A DNA stretch of 64,000 nucleotides from Acanthornis magna. Taxonomy: Eukaryota; Chordata; Aves; Passeriformes; Acanthizidae. This document shows, piece after piece, positions 22,991-36,483 of the stretch (its first letter is position 1; the number at the start of each line of letters is the position of its first letter). A program made the position numbers and the translations under genes. The DNA is taken from positions 13,710,001 to 13,774,000 of the forward strand of contig JAWUZG010000056.1 of assembly GCA_036785705.1 (NCBI GenBank). Direction: 5' to 3'. The notes under the pieces are model-generated. The model did not search any database, was not told where the DNA came from, and saw nothing but the letters and a program-made list of their open reading frames with translations.

Positions 22991-23595
22991 TACATGGGAG
23001 ATGTGGGCATAGAAAACATGTGAAGAATATTCCAGTATCTTACAGTTAAACTTGGTTTATTACTGCAGTACTTAAAAATGCAATTAAATTTTATATGTGC
23101 ATGTTACTTTGTTCTCTCACTATCCTTGCCTTTGCTTAAATTCTGTGGGTGTGCAGGAGCACATTCTTGCTCTAAAAATCCCTTATTTTTGGAGGGTAAA
23201 AATGCCAATGTAAGCTCCTCCCAAATACTATGCTAAAGCTGCCAGAACATTAAATAAACTTTTTGCTGGACTCAGCCAAAGGCTTTCTCATGATCTTGAG
23301 TGAAGCAGAAGGTAACTTTTTTTTTTTTAATTAAAAAAAAATCTTAATTAGAGTACAAATTTTTGGGCCTATCAATACTTTGTTCTAAAGGAGATATAAA
23401 TTCTTTATATAAAGGTATATTGTACATTTGTCACTATTAAAAAAAAATAAACCTTTCAAACAGTCCTCTAATAAGTAAATAAATACAATTTGACCTTTAG
23501 CCATCATGTACTTCACTGTGATTTAGAGTTTAAAGTGATTCTTTACGTGGAGTCTGGGGGATAGTAGAGGAAATTATGCTTCCTTGGATATACAA

Positions 23596-23634
23596 TATCC
23601 AAGAGATGCTTTTTTACCTATCCAAGAGATGCTT
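23596..23634 (+). repeat. 16-bp direct repeat
   Basis: TATCCAAGAGATGCTT occurs at 23596-23611 and again, identical, at 23619-23634. The first copy overlaps the right arm of an inverted repeat: CTTGGATAT at 23583-23591 and ATATCCAAG at 23595-23603. Likely a replication-slippage duplication. Confidence 0.95.
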
Positions 23635-24759
23635 CCAAGAGTGGAATGGGGATTTGAGGGGAAGAAAAAAGGTGGATTTAAAAAGAAAAAAATTATTGTA
23701 ATTATTATTTTTTAAATTTATTTTCATTGTATTCTGTGTAGAAAGGTCAGGATTGAAGGGCACAGGTGACCTGAGGAGGCTGCAGCAGATGGAGGTGAAA
23801 ATCTGGGGCTGGAGAGGGACAGCTCCGGGTGCTTTTGGGAGGTAGAGATTTTAGGACAATCAGAACATTTGGGCAACTACATTGTAGATAAAACTATAAA
23901 TATCCCAGTTAATGTTTCCCTTTCAATTCCCTATTATGTATTTTATTTATAGAGTTCTGTATGTATTAAAAAGAGGAAGACCATAGGGAATCATTTTGAG
24001 TCTGAAAATGCAGGGAGCTGAGAGGTAATTTAGAAGTCACTTATCTGATATATATTAACTGATATATGAAATTGAGGGAAGGCAGATGAGTGGCCTCTTG
24101 GAGCTGATTTTATGATGTTGAAGGATGAATTTGTCACATTTGAATGCAACAGTTATTCAAGATGGTTTTTTTCACTCTTAAAATGAATACTCAGAGCTGA
24201 AGTTTTGATTTTTTTTTTCTGCATCAAAACAAAATCATATTTTATTCATAATGCAGCTCGGTGTGACCATCATGGAGGAGCTCACTCCATTACTTACAGT
24301 GGCCATCTCCCAGCTCTCCTCATCCTCTTGCTGGCCACTGAGGCTCCTGGCCCTGCTGTGATGACCAGCACATCCCCCAGACCTCAACAACTCATTTGCA
24401 GAACCACCACAACCTTTATCTGCTCTCCCCAGGGAGTTCTCTTTGAGAAAAATCTGATCAAACCACTGTGACCCACCATAAGTCGTGCAGTTCCCTCCCC
24501 AGGTTTGATGGCACTGGAAGGTCATAAAACATGCTTTTCCCCCCTTTAATTTGAAAAACATTCTGCTGTCTGCAGAAATGAGCTCACCCTTTCTTTTCTG
24601 ACTTTTCCCTTTCCCCCTGACATGGCTTCCTCAGAAGCAGGGTGCTACAGCTCTCTCTCTGTTGCTCTTTCATGTAAGCAACATGAACTTGCTTGGATAA
24701 AAACCACACCACTGGGTTTGAAAACTGACCAGTAAGTGGCAAATTCAATAGATTTATCA

Positions 24760-25340
24760 ACAATATAGCACCTAAATTAAGAGACAGCCTCTAGCAATGA
24801 TGTAGTCCATCTCCAGTTTATTAAGATGCTGGGGGTTTGGGAAGTTTCTCGATAAATCTGCGAACCTTGCTAGAACAAACCAGATGAATCTTTCCATTCG
24901 AGTGCTTTTTTCTTTTTACACGGCATTTACTTTCTTACAATGGCTAAGCAAGCATGTTCCTGTGAAATTAGCTAGTTTGTTCTTCTCCAGCCATGCTTAC
25001 CCTCTGCAAAGCCACGGTATAAACTAATTAGGGATTTGCTGTTTGGAGAAAGTTATGATAAGTTTGCCGACAAGGGCATCGCCTAATCTCATTGCACACA
25101 CGTCAGTGGCCATACATGTGTGAAATTAAGTGGGTTTTTGCTGATTCCTGCAGACTGCCTGTTTTTATCTTGAGACAACATTCCCAATCATAAAATGCAT
25201 TAACATCTGCTATCAGGGGCTTACTATAGTATGTGTAACACCAGCAGCAATTCTTTGATATCGCCTTCAAATGCATTGTTGAGGGAGATCACAGAAATGG
25301 CTTCGATAGGCTACATGATTTACCTAGTAGAAGGAAAAGC
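24760..25340. promoter_or_regulatory. Candidate conserved non-coding element
   Basis: About 580 bp without simple repeats. It carries homeodomain cores (such as CTAATTAG near 25025), a TEAD-type ACATTCC at 25178-25184 and several retained CpGs. No open frame of note crosses it. Its texture resembles deeply conserved vertebrate non-coding elements, but conservation is not visible here. Confidence 0.3.
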
Positions 25341-26350
25341 TGATAGGGAGAATAATCCTGCAAGGTTTTTGCTCCAAATAGAAATGGTATAGATGGGTCT
25401 GGTACCTCAGCTGCTGATAGGAGCAGGTCCACCTGAGGGTATTTTGTTCCTTTAAGCTAGTTTTAAGTGAAACAATTGGCCTGCAAAGACCTTAGAATCA
25501 AACACGCACCTGAAGTTGGGAGGATGATGGGAGGTTTGAAGTGATAATATTGCAGAGCAGGGAATAATAAAAAAAAAAGTCAAAAAACCAACTACCTTCT
25601 ATGCAGTGAAGAAGGATCACCTTCCTTTCTAAAACTTAAGCCTAATTTTTCTCTAGGTCACAATAAAACAATACTTACTTAGCTCCCATAGGATTTGCTG
25701 CAGGGAAAATGTGACTGTTGTTAAAGCACCAGACACACAAGGCCAAGAAGACAATATTCCATTTATTCAGTTATTTGTAGTGTGATTATTTAGTACTTTT
25801 CAAGAGATTTCCAGCCAGCTGAAGCTTTCAGCTGAAGCAGTTTTGGAGGCAGTAGCTTCCCAGTGGGGAACAGGGTAAGAATATCAAAATACAGGGTTTA
25901 TCACACATGCCTGAACTTAACTGCAGGTAGGCTCAATAAAACAGCTCCTCTGGCAGTGCGCAATTACTTCTTCCCTTCTCACTAGGGATGCTCAGGGCTC
26001 TGTCAGGACACTCTCTCCTCTATCCCTGTCTTGAGCTGCTCCAGTTCTGAGCACAGTGGCTGCAGGATATCATCACACCCGAAATGAGGGGCATAGGGTG
26101 GGGGGAAAACAAGGGAAAATAATGAGAAACACCAGCTTTTTCTTCCTCTGGAAGCATCTCATCTCAAAGCTTTTTCAGATCCCTGTGCTTTCTGCACTGT
26201 GAGTAGAGCTGAGCATTCAATTTGCAGGGAGTAGAAGGTGTTTGGAACTTGGGTCTGAGACAGCTGTGGGTGGAGGGAATAGTGCAAAATAGAGGGGATT
26301 TGTTATTATCTGATGGATAAAAGGATTGATAATTTTTGTTCTATCTTAAT

Positions 26351-29300
26351 TCTATGGAAATATGTGTAGTGGGGATCTGCTAACTAAAAGAGGTTTGGTG
26401 CTGCAAAGGGAAGTCTTTCCTTTTACTTTTTGCCTTTCTTCCCCCCAACCCCAGAGAAAATCCCCACTTTTCTCCGTAACTGGAACCTGCAATCCTTTTC
26501 TGTAATTAAATTGAGCCTCTGTTATCAGCAAAGCTATGAGGTATGTGGAAGAAAATGGTGAAAACCTCCACTTAAGACTGGACTGACTGGACACGTGATT
26601 TACATAATTAACCTTGGGGATGCTAATGAATGTGGAACTTGTAGGGAACAAAACCAGACTGCCCCCTATAAATGGACTAATTGGGATTGGTGAGGCTGCT
26701 GCACATGAAGAAAAATAGCTAGGCTGAATTTGAGATATTTGCCCCATGGTATGCAAAGCACGGAAGAAAATCCAGGGAAATTGCAGGAGAGCCTGACTTA
26801 ATCAGAAGTCCCTGCTGCAGCAATCAGGATCAAATGAATAGTAATTGTGTTAATCAGCTTGTGAACTTTTTTGCCATGTTCATAATTTCAAATATCACCA
26901 AATCCTGTCAAGTGGGCCAGTTGCTGATGCTATAATGAAATATTGTCTGTGGGAGGAGGGATTTGTTCTGATGTAAGCCAGTTACTGTTTTCCCTCTGGC
27001 AGTTTTTGTAGAAGCCTTGGATATTTCTATTTTATTGTTTTTAAGATTGAACTTGAAGAAATATTCCACAGTACAACTGTGGAGTGTGTCCTATTTTTCA
27101 GGAAGGGGCTTATTTTTTGGTACTTCTGCTGAAGAATTGCTCTCCCTCTAACTGAGCAGCCTCTGTCAGCTATGGAAAAACCTCAGGAAAATCCTTCTTT
27201 TACCTTCAGGTCAGGTTATGGCTGACCCTGAGAGGATGAGGCTGTGGTGATTGGAAAAACCTAATGCCATGATGCAGGGCACAAGACTTTTCCATACTCT
27301 CATTAAATTGAAATGGCACTTATTTATGGGCCCAAATCCTCCTTGCAGAAGTCAATACAGATCCACTCCTCATCTGGGACCCCTTCCTCTCTCCAGAAAA
27401 ATTGCAAGCCAAACATGACAAAAGCAGCATTAAAAATAATCTTTACCTTCCTGGAGTCAGAGAGAGAAACAGAGACTGGTGCCTCTTTAAAGTCAGGTTC
27501 TGCTGAAGCCAAAGGGAATTTTGCTTCAGTGAAAGTGGAGTTTATCCAAATGCAGAATGGGAATGTAGGAAAAAAGTGGGTGCAGGAAGTGCAGAATAGG
27601 AAAACTTTTAAAAAAGTTAAATTAGGACTTGAAGTAGCTTGGATTCAGTTTTCTCCACTGCTCTGTTTCTTTTGTCAATTTAAACAAATTAATTAAGCTG
27701 TTAATTAGGGCACAGGTTATGTAACATATATCTTAGAAAGCCAGAAGAGTATAGTTTGGTTTGGTTTGGTTTTTTTTCTCTTAAATGAGCCTGTGCCTTG
27801 CACCACAGGGCTTGGATTCCTTGGGAGCTCTCAAGTGTGTCCAAAACACAAATGCAGCCTGTGTGTTGGCTTTTCATTTTCTTTTTTTTTGGTGTTTTTA
27901 TAAGGTCACGTGTGATCTGTGCCATAACCGGGGGGAAAGGGTCAGAAACCAGAGCAGAGGGAGGTGAGAGGGGCAGCCGTGATCACATCCCCACCTCGCC
28001 ACATCAATTAAACCTCTGTTGTCAGCACTGATGGGTGAGTGGCACCAGCACCCTCAGTTCCTTCAGAGCAAGGCTGACAAAGTCATTTTATTGCTAATGT
28101 CTCGTCTTTATGGAGAGATGTCTACAGGAGTCTTCTCACGCCCGAATTCCTGTCTAGCAGTGTAGGAAAGAAAATAGCTTGTCTCTTATCCTGTGTTGAT
28201 TAATACTAATAAATCATGTGATTCTTTCTGCCTGATGCCACAGTTAAATTTCAAAATGCTTATCTTAGTCCTGGTGTCACTGTCCCTGCTGTAAAAACAC
28301 AGAGGTTTTGCACAGGGAGGAGGCACAGTTTGACTTTCCAGTTTCCCGACCCCTTGTTTGGGGAAATCATATTCCCTTCCTTTTCCTGACAGGAGAACAG
28401 GGCACTTCTGAGGTCTTCCTGGAATCACTGCAGCAAGCTGTGATGTGAATAATAGATGACATGAAAATCCCTGCCCAGCTCAGAGAGAACAGTGCAGTGT
28501 GCTGCAGTTTTCCTGCTGCACTGAGACCCTGTGCTGAAAGCATCCAAGCTCTCATCTGCAATTAGAAACGAAATAAAAAGTCCTGATAAGAAATAAAAGC
28601 TCTTATACATTGCTGTGCTCTGACTGGAGGTAGTGGTGTACCAGGCCTTGGTTCTGACAACAATTCTTCTCCGTGGGAAGTCTTTATGGCCCTGTGTTGC
28701 AGAGAAAGGAACACCCTGCCTTTTACCCCTTGCCTTGCTCACTCCCCTCCAGCTCCCAAGGAAAGCTGTTTGCAGTGCCCAGAGGCTGTAGTCTCTGCTT
28801 TTGGGGCTGTCCCCAGCCTCGTCCCATTGTCCCTCTGCCCATGGGGTCTCTGCCTTGAGCAGAGCTTGAGCTGCCATCGCCCTTACGGGTTTTGCTCCCT
28901 CCTTTAAAGCAGGTCTTGGTGCTGTATTCCCTTTTTCCTTGAGGGATACTCAAATAAAAGCCCCCAGGGCTCCCTGCAGGTGTGGTGGCAATGGCACAGG
29001 GGCTGAGGATGCACAGCCAGGCTGTGATCACCCACGGCCCCTTCCCTCCAAGGCGCTGCTCCCTCGTCCCTCCTGCCCTGACTCTGCCCTGGAAAATGGG
29101 GCTAAAGAGAGCCTTCCCCTCTTATTTCCCAGGCTTAGCTGCCCAATAGCTGCCACTATTGTGGCATCTTCCTGGAAATTTCAGAGCCCTTCTGAATGTT
29201 CTTTTTTTTTTTTAGTCATCAATTTAATGATGGAGTCATCCTTGCCTAATGGGAGACCCTTTCCTGTCACTCTATCAGATTTTCTTGTGATCTTCCTGAA

Positions 29301-32300
29301 GCCTTTTCCCCCCTCCCTCTTTCTGGCTTATTCTTTTCACATTGACGTGGGTTGTTTGTTTTTTCATGCTCCTCTTCCCCTCAGGGTATTCTGTGACCCT
29401 ACTATCTATCTTTCTGTATTTTCATTTTTTCTTCGTGTTTTTCCTCCTTTGGCATCTTTGCTTCACTGCACACCCTGCTCATGTTGCCTCTGTGCCTGAT
29501 ACCTCCTTCATACTTTGTACTCTTTCATCTTTTCCTTATAGATCACCTATGCCTGCTCAGAAATTTATTTCAGCATTTCTAATTTCAAAAACATACATAT
29601 TTCATGTTATCTTTTTAATTAATTTTAATGTACTTTGGTGACATCTTGAACCCATCAAATATAAACCCCTCAGCAGAAAAGAGTAGGTGAAATTACTAAA
29701 TCAAATTCAGTAGAGAATGAGCAAAAAGTAGCTTCACATCTTAAACAGAAGCATAGCCTAAGTAAAAGTTGTATTATTAAGTAGGTTTTCTACCTTGATC
29801 TTTGTTCTTTCCTCTTCCCTCAATTTTTTTTGAAAGCAAATGGGAAAGTGAGTGTGTGAATGAAATCAGTATTTTCTACCTCTCTTGGTTAGGGAAGGTT
29901 TTTTTCTTGTCAGCCCAGAAGGTCACAAGGATAGAGTGGAATATAAATGACTCTAAAAATGTTTAGATTTCATAAAATTCAAGCATGTACACTTAACACT
30001 CTGTCTTTGATTGGACTCTGCATTCCCAAATTTCCTAAGCAAATTAGGTGCTCTGTGCTGCAGGCCTGAGAGAGAAAGATTAGTGACATTTAAAAAGTGG
30101 CTATTTGGAGGGAAATACATCCTAATGATGACCATAAGTCTTTTGTGCCTATTCATGAATTCATGAGGTTAGCCTAGTGCATCGAGAATGAACTCTAGGG
30201 ACAATAAACAGAAACCCAGAAATGCTGAAATATGAATTGCTAATGAGGTTCTTCCACCCAGGGCTTGTGTTGGAGTCTCTTTGCTTACCTGGCTGGTGGG
30301 TCAGTGAAAGCCCTGCAAAGGATTTCACTTGGTGGAGATAAAATAGGTTAAATAGGTTTGGGGTTTTAATTTCAGCTTCAAAGTTGCCGTTTCAAATTCA
30401 GGCAAAGCATACTTCAGCACACGGGAAAGTTAAATTGCTGGGTCTCTCTGAATAAGTAGCTTCCTCTTTCTAATTTGTACTTCAATATCTATTCACGTTT
30501 TCGTTCTGGATTTTATATTACTTTTAATAGGTTGAATTTTCTTAGGCTAATTTGGACTGAAGCTGAGAAGATTCAGCTCTGCAGAATTTAAGTGGCTGCA
30601 ATTATGTACATAACTAATCCATCAGCCAGAAGTTCAGTGTGGATCATCAGAGGAAGGACTTACAATCTGTTCTGTCTTCTGTAATTTGCTTTTTCCAATT
30701 ACATAATGTCACCGTTACAATTGGTAGCATTAAACATCGATTCCGGTTTTGTCATCGCCATTTTCCCTGCTTGGCTGTTTTAAATGAGGTTTGGAGTTAC
30801 TGCAGCAGTGAGCAGGAGCTGTGAGGAGCCCAAGGTGCATTTCTGTGGCTGCTGCTGCACACCTGACTCACGCTCATGGCAGTGTGGCTCTGCAGCTGGG
30901 GTGGGGTGTGTCGTAGTGCAAAACTCAAATTTTGCAGAAATTCAGAATTATTCTTCCAAATTCACATCACTGTGTGAAGTCTGTAGCAAAGCTGGGAAGA
31001 GAAACAAATTGCTCCAGCTGGCTCTGAGAGAGGCTCCTTCCCTTGTTTGCATATTAGTTCTTCAAAGATTCTAAAGGGCTTTTCATCTCCCCACATTTGT
31101 CCTCTTTTCACGAGAGCAGAATTCCTTTTCCATCCTGTCTTGTACCTGCAGGTTTTGTTTGCAAAGTCCCTTGCATTCCACGTCCTGCAAACCTCTCCGA
31201 AGACCTGGGCCACTCTGCATGTTCCTGGGCTCCTTGCTGGATTGGAACTCACGGCCTCTGATAGAAAATTCTTGGTGGTGGAACATCATTAATTCTAGAA
31301 GTGGTTTAATTGCTTTCCCTTTCAGAGTTCCTGCTAGATTTGCACCCTGATTATTTCTTGAGCCAACAGGCCGTGGTTTGATAGCCAAAGCTGCCCACAG
31401 CTGGTGTAGGATTTGTGTATTAAAGCACAGGTCTGCTGTTGGCAGTGGGCAGAGCAGGAGCCCAGAGGAAAAGGGCTGAAAGGTGAGAAAAGTATTCCAG
31501 TTTCATGGGTATTTACAGCCTGTGAAACAAGTGTCTCACATCTTGCACAGTTGGGTCCTATGTATGATTTTTTTTTCTTAAATTCTGAAAAAAATGGTGA
31601 AAATTTATGGATGGATAAAAGGGAGCAAGCGGGGAGAGGATTATTTTCGTAACAGTAGTGAATTTGTTCTTAACTTTGCTGTTGAAAGGTCTGGTGATCT
31701 TAGCAAGTTTATAGCTCAGGTATCCACCATTGTTTAAGAAATTTGGGATGAAATAGGCTAGAAAATGGGAAGATATAACTGTGTGAAGAATCCAAATGAA
31801 ATTAGTGAAATTGTTCCACCTGCCTGGGGGTGACTTAAGGTCAAGAAAAGATGTGCCTGCCATCAAAACAAGTTCGTTTCTTGGATCTGCAATGGGAGAG
31901 AGGGAGGGAGAGAGAAAACTCTGGCTGCAAAATGCAGAGCAGCAGTTTGATCCTGCAGCTGTGACACATCCTGGTACATGCTCTGCTGAGATGCTCCAGC
32001 ATTGATGAATAATTCAGGCCCCTGAGAGGAGGCCATTAGACACTGCCCCAGCCCAAGCCTGGGCCCATCAATCTCTGTTTCTGAAGGAAGCTCAGGCTGC
32101 AGCAGCATCCCTTTGAAAGCACCAACACAAGACACTTTTGATTTGCAAGCTAAAGCGGCCCTCAAGTAAGAAAATCAATTCCAACACAAAATGACACGTG
32201 AGTTTTATTAAGTCAGCATCGTCTAGCCTGCATTATTTAATAGTATGAGCTCCTCTGACCTCTGTGAAGAGTTAAGCTGCATGAGCAGAATAATGTATGC

Positions 32301-35300
32301 TTCAGTTTAGCTGCAGAAGTCAGTCAAGAGTTAAGGTAGAAACAGTCTGGCAAAGTGGATTTACCTTCTATTTATGTCCTCGAATAACAAGTAGGTGAAA
32401 TGTAAAATCTCAGGTCCAACTAAGTGTTGTAAAGATGATCAGGTGCTTCCTTTCAGTACATTTGGTTTATATCAGCTCTGTTTTCTTTGACCCACCCCTC
32501 TATTCCCCCTTTCCCAAGCCCCCTCCTCTGGTAGCCTTTTGGCTCTGACTGGAGCAGGAATTTTGCCAAAATCCATTCTTTCCTGATATTTTGGAACTTG
32601 TGTCCTGGACATGAGTAGAGAGGCTGCAGTTTGGAAAGCAAAACAATGTACATAAACACAATGAGGAAACAGATTTTCTTTTCTTCTTCGTACTATTAAC
32701 ATTTGGAGATTGCAACATTTACTATCAGCCCTGAGGATATTTGGAACATTGAAAGTTCAGGAGTGGAAGAGGGGGTGCCATGCTGAGGAGTGGCCAATAG
32801 CTTGGAGATATTTTCACCTGAGGTGGGAGACGGAGATTTTAGTGTCTGCTTTTGGCTATGTAGGATGTATTTCCAAACTTTCTGGGTTTGACTGGAAATC
32901 TTGCAGTTGGTAATGCATCCTTGACAAGAGTGTCATTAAAACTACTGAAAAACAATAGCTTTAGCATCTGTTCTTTTTTTCTGCTAAGGAAAAAAATGAG
33001 TGTTTGAGTGTCTTTTTTTTTTTCCCTTTTCCCTGAATTAAAGATGTGTGAAACTTCTCAGTCCAAAGTTTTTTTCCCTTAAAAATGTTCATTTTGCTGG
33101 TTTATTTTGGCTGCAAATATTTTACCTTATAAATGAAATGCTTCAGTATAATGTTTCAAATGGGCATTTCATTTTAACATTTTCTGTACGTTCAGGTGGT
33201 TTTTAATTTTTTTTGTCATGGATTAGAAAATCTGTTGTTTCTGATGACCTTTTTTTTGAAAAAAATATTTTCTATTCTGTCAGGAATATGGAAAATCAAT
33301 TATTCACAAAATTCTATTTGAGTGAAGGCTTAGGTCAGGTTAGTTCTTACTTCACCCTGCCATTCCAATTATTTTATAATATATGCAAATTCCCTTTGGC
33401 TCTTTGGCTCTCTGATAGTCTAGTCTGTCAAACCTTGGCTGCCTAATTGCATTAAAAATGAGACTCATCAGGCAAATAAGATGCAATTCTACCCCTAACA
33501 GTTCTAATTGTTAAGAAGGCTTGAGCAATTGTTAAAGAGACTCATCCTTTAATAATATATATTTTTTCCTGCAGATAATGACTTTGTAGTGCACCTCAAC
33601 CCCGAAGAGTAGGGGTAATGTTACCTTCCAGCCCTAGAACTTTCCCCACCAGAAATGTGTGAGGTTCTCTTACAGGACCAATCCTGGGAATGGACAATCC
33701 CTGCCAGAACAAGAAAAGCTCTGAGTCTGCGGATGGGGCTCTGAGTCATTTGTTTCCTTCAGGAGTGAAGCCATTTCCCCAGGGACTTCAGTTTCGCAAG
33801 CCCAGCTCCATCCTCTTGATTAAGGGATCCCATGACTTGGACCACAACAAGTTTTTCATTTATTTCGGATACAATTAAAAGCAAAGAAATTTAGCGTGTA
33901 ATTTGCTGGCAAGCTGCACCCCATCCACTCCCCCCACCGTTACCCCCTCACCCTTATGCTTGTTTTCCAAATTTGGGTAATGATGAGACTCAAGGGAGAT
34001 GTGAATTATAACTTGTCTGTGGCTTGGCTAATGAAGAAGGAACAGACTTTGTTTCCATCTGGACTGTGTTTTTATTTGTTTTCTCTGCTTTATTTAAAGG
34101 AAGCTGAATTTCTTAAAAAAAAAAAAAAAAAAGTTGCATAAGTAAATTAACCTGAGCTTGCTGGTGGTGGAGTGCTTGTCCACACAAACACCTGTTGCTT
34201 ATACAAAGTGTACTGGCAATAGGAGAATATCTTCAAGCTGTACAGAGTTGTGAGGGTTTGTTTACAGGGTTTTACATATGGACACTCTCTGTGGTTTCTT
34301 TTTTTGCTAAATGCAGTGCCCAAAAAAATTGCTTCTACAGGGAAAATAAAAGTCTGTAAGTGCAAGGCAGCCCTGGCTTTGGAGCTGAAAGAAGCACGGG
34401 AGATAATTTGTGTGGACACATAGTGCTGCAGCTGGGAAAGGTGATCACTGCCCTTTTAATTTAACTTATTCCAATAAGCTGAGAGCAAGAGCTGAATGCC
34501 CTTTGCAGGCCTTCCAAAAAGATACAAGGGTCTGGAAACACCAAGGTGTGATAAATGGGAATGGAAGCACAATTTGAGAGGCTAGCAGAGACAAAGTGAG
34601 GACAAACCCAATTAGTTCAGCAGTTTACACTATTTCAGGATTAGTTTCTCACCATGGAATACTATTCCTGGGGAAATGCATTAGATTGACATCATCCAGT
34701 TCTTCCTCAATCCTCTGGTGTGCTCCCCTGGGTGCTGAGGAGGGTCCCACATCTGTGGTGATTTCCCTGCAGGCTCCAGGGAGGCTCGTGGTGGCTTTTG
34801 GAGCCCTGCAGTGAAGCATGAGGGACACTTCCACACTCCAAAACCTCAGCACCAGCTGTGATATCTTACTCATCTTCTGACAAAATTAAAAGCAATTTGC
34901 AGCTTTGTTGTAGGAGATACAAAAGAACACTTGGATGGGCTTCTCATGCTTTTCTTCTGCTTCAAAGTGACCATCAATCTTCACAATACGTTTTGATGTG
35001 TCTTACATCATCACATTGGAGGATGTTCGTATGGTTGTAGATTTGACAGGGATGGTGTCAAAATGGAGCTGGGGTAAAAAAGAGTTACTGAAATGTCTAT
35101 GTGGAAGAAACAATTTAATATTGTTATGTACCTAGCAACTTGTTTCCTTTCTTGTGTGAAATTCATCCCTGGAGGACAGAAACCCCACAAAAAACCCTAC
35201 CGAGGTCCCACTTTGAGATATCAAACGAGACCTCTCTGAGCAGAAAACCAGAACACAAATTCCTTCTTGTTCTCATTATTCATCCCATTTAATGTTATTA

Positions 35301-36369
35301 GAACCTGTTGAAAAAGGCTCTGGTTTTGCTTTTACATTCACTTTTCCAGTTTGCCTTGCTGGGGGTGGAGGCCATTTAATTTCCAGTTCCAAACCCACAG
35401 CGCACACAATGTGCTGCCTCTCTGCACACCCCTCCCCACACATCAGAGCGTAATTTGTGTGTGAGGGGGCACTTTTGTTCCTTCTCAGATTGATTTTGCT
35501 TTAATCTGACACAAGATGTGTAGACAGAGAGGACGCAGCTGTTGGAGCAGCACAAAACTGAGCCCATGCAGTGATGGAGAACAGCAACGCATCCTGTCTG
35601 CTGTCAGGCCTTGGTGTACATTATGTCATCTTTGCTGCCTGCTTCTCTTGGAGGAATTTTAAAAAAATATCCAGGAAAGAGCCATTTTTAACATGCTATC
35701 ATGAGAAACAACTGTGTGTGACCCTTCATTGCTATCATGTCTATGAAGCTCCTCATGAATTAGATCACATGTAAAGTCTTTCCTTTTCGTTTTTCTTTTT
35801 TTTTCCCATTTAATAAGGTGCCAAACAATTTGTCCCCATTCTGTAACTGATTTATTTAAATGCCTTGTCTCAGCTCCTGAAGTTTGCTAAAATATATATA
35901 ATTCAATCTTATCAGATCCTGTTATGCTGCTTCCTTGTTGACCATATGGTGACAAAGTTCAGAAAAAGGAAATAGATTTAGGAAAGAAACAATGAGAATT
36001 GTTCCTGGTTCTGAATGATATATGGGGTTTACTTAGTTCCTACTGTTTCCTGAAAGGGCACTCTGGAGAGTAAATTACTCTGTTAATGGTCTAAAGACGT
36101 GTGCCTAAAATAGCTTCTGTCCTACTGTTAATAAATAATCTGCAAACATGTCACACTTCTCAGCTTTTCATTATATTAGGGAGAATGCAGCCTTTCACAG
36201 TGCTGTCCCTGGGTGTGCATTTAGTTTTATCTATCTTCCCTCATAGACCAATAAACAGAAATTTTCTCCCAAACTCTTAATGCAGTGAAGACTTGCATTG
36301 GTCATGTTCATAAGCTTTTTTTAAAATCCCAAACTCATCATCAGTTGTTCTTCAGACTAGCATGAGCGC
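26351..36369. other. Non-coding DNA, no gene seen
   Basis: Contains (TTTGG)3 plus a T run at 27754-27778, a pyrimidine-rich block at about 29110-29560, a 14-bp palindrome at 30153-30166, a GA-rich patch at 31894-31917 and an 18-A run at 34115-34132. The long frames at 28425-28877 (minus, 150 codons) and 28939-29499 (plus, 186 codons) overlap other open frames on both strands and look like composition effects of the GC- and pyrimidine-rich sequence. No transposon recognised. Confidence 0.55.
34115..34132 (+). repeat. Poly(A) run of 18
   Basis: A plain homopolymer. The upstream sequence has no recognisable gene and no matching flanking duplication, so there is no support for a retrocopy. Confidence 0.95.
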
Positions 36370-36483
36370 TTTTTTTTTTTAATTAAATTTTTTTTTCTTT
36401 TTTTTCTTTTTTTTTTTTTTTAAATTTTTTTTTAAAAATTCATTTTGGTTAACAAGCTTGAGAAGAATTAAAAAAAAAAAAAA
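36370..36483. repeat. T-rich tract followed by A run
   Basis: Nearly pure T with short A and C interruptions to about 36436, then about 30 bp of mixed sequence and a run of roughly 14 A ending at 36483. The T and A runs could pair as a loose hairpin in single strands. Confidence 0.9.

Larger units (their letters stand above)
21059..26350. other. Non-coding DNA, longest stretch almost free of open frames
   Basis: From about 20865 to 24205, and again from 24562 to 26352, no frame of 60 codons is open on either strand. Contains a triple TAATTA cluster near 22750-22813, a 22-bp T/A palindrome at 23320-23341, a 16-bp direct repeat at 23596-23634 and a candidate conserved element at 24760-25340. 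No transposon recognised beyond the CR1 end at its left edge. Confidence 0.55.

Noticed and set aside
27754..27778. TTTGG repeats as an interstitial telomere-like array
   Set aside because: The unit is TTTGG, not the vertebrate TTAGGG, with only three copies before a T run.
28425..29499. Overlapping long frames of 150 codons (minus) and 186 codons (plus)
   Set aside because: Both lie in GC- or pyrimidine-rich sequence where stops are rare. Several other frames are open at the same place, and no domain or splice structure is seen.
34050..34132. Poly(A) run as the tail of a processed pseudogene
   Set aside because: No coding-like sequence upstream and no target-site duplication. CR1, the main avian LINE, does not normally mobilise polyadenylated mRNAs.
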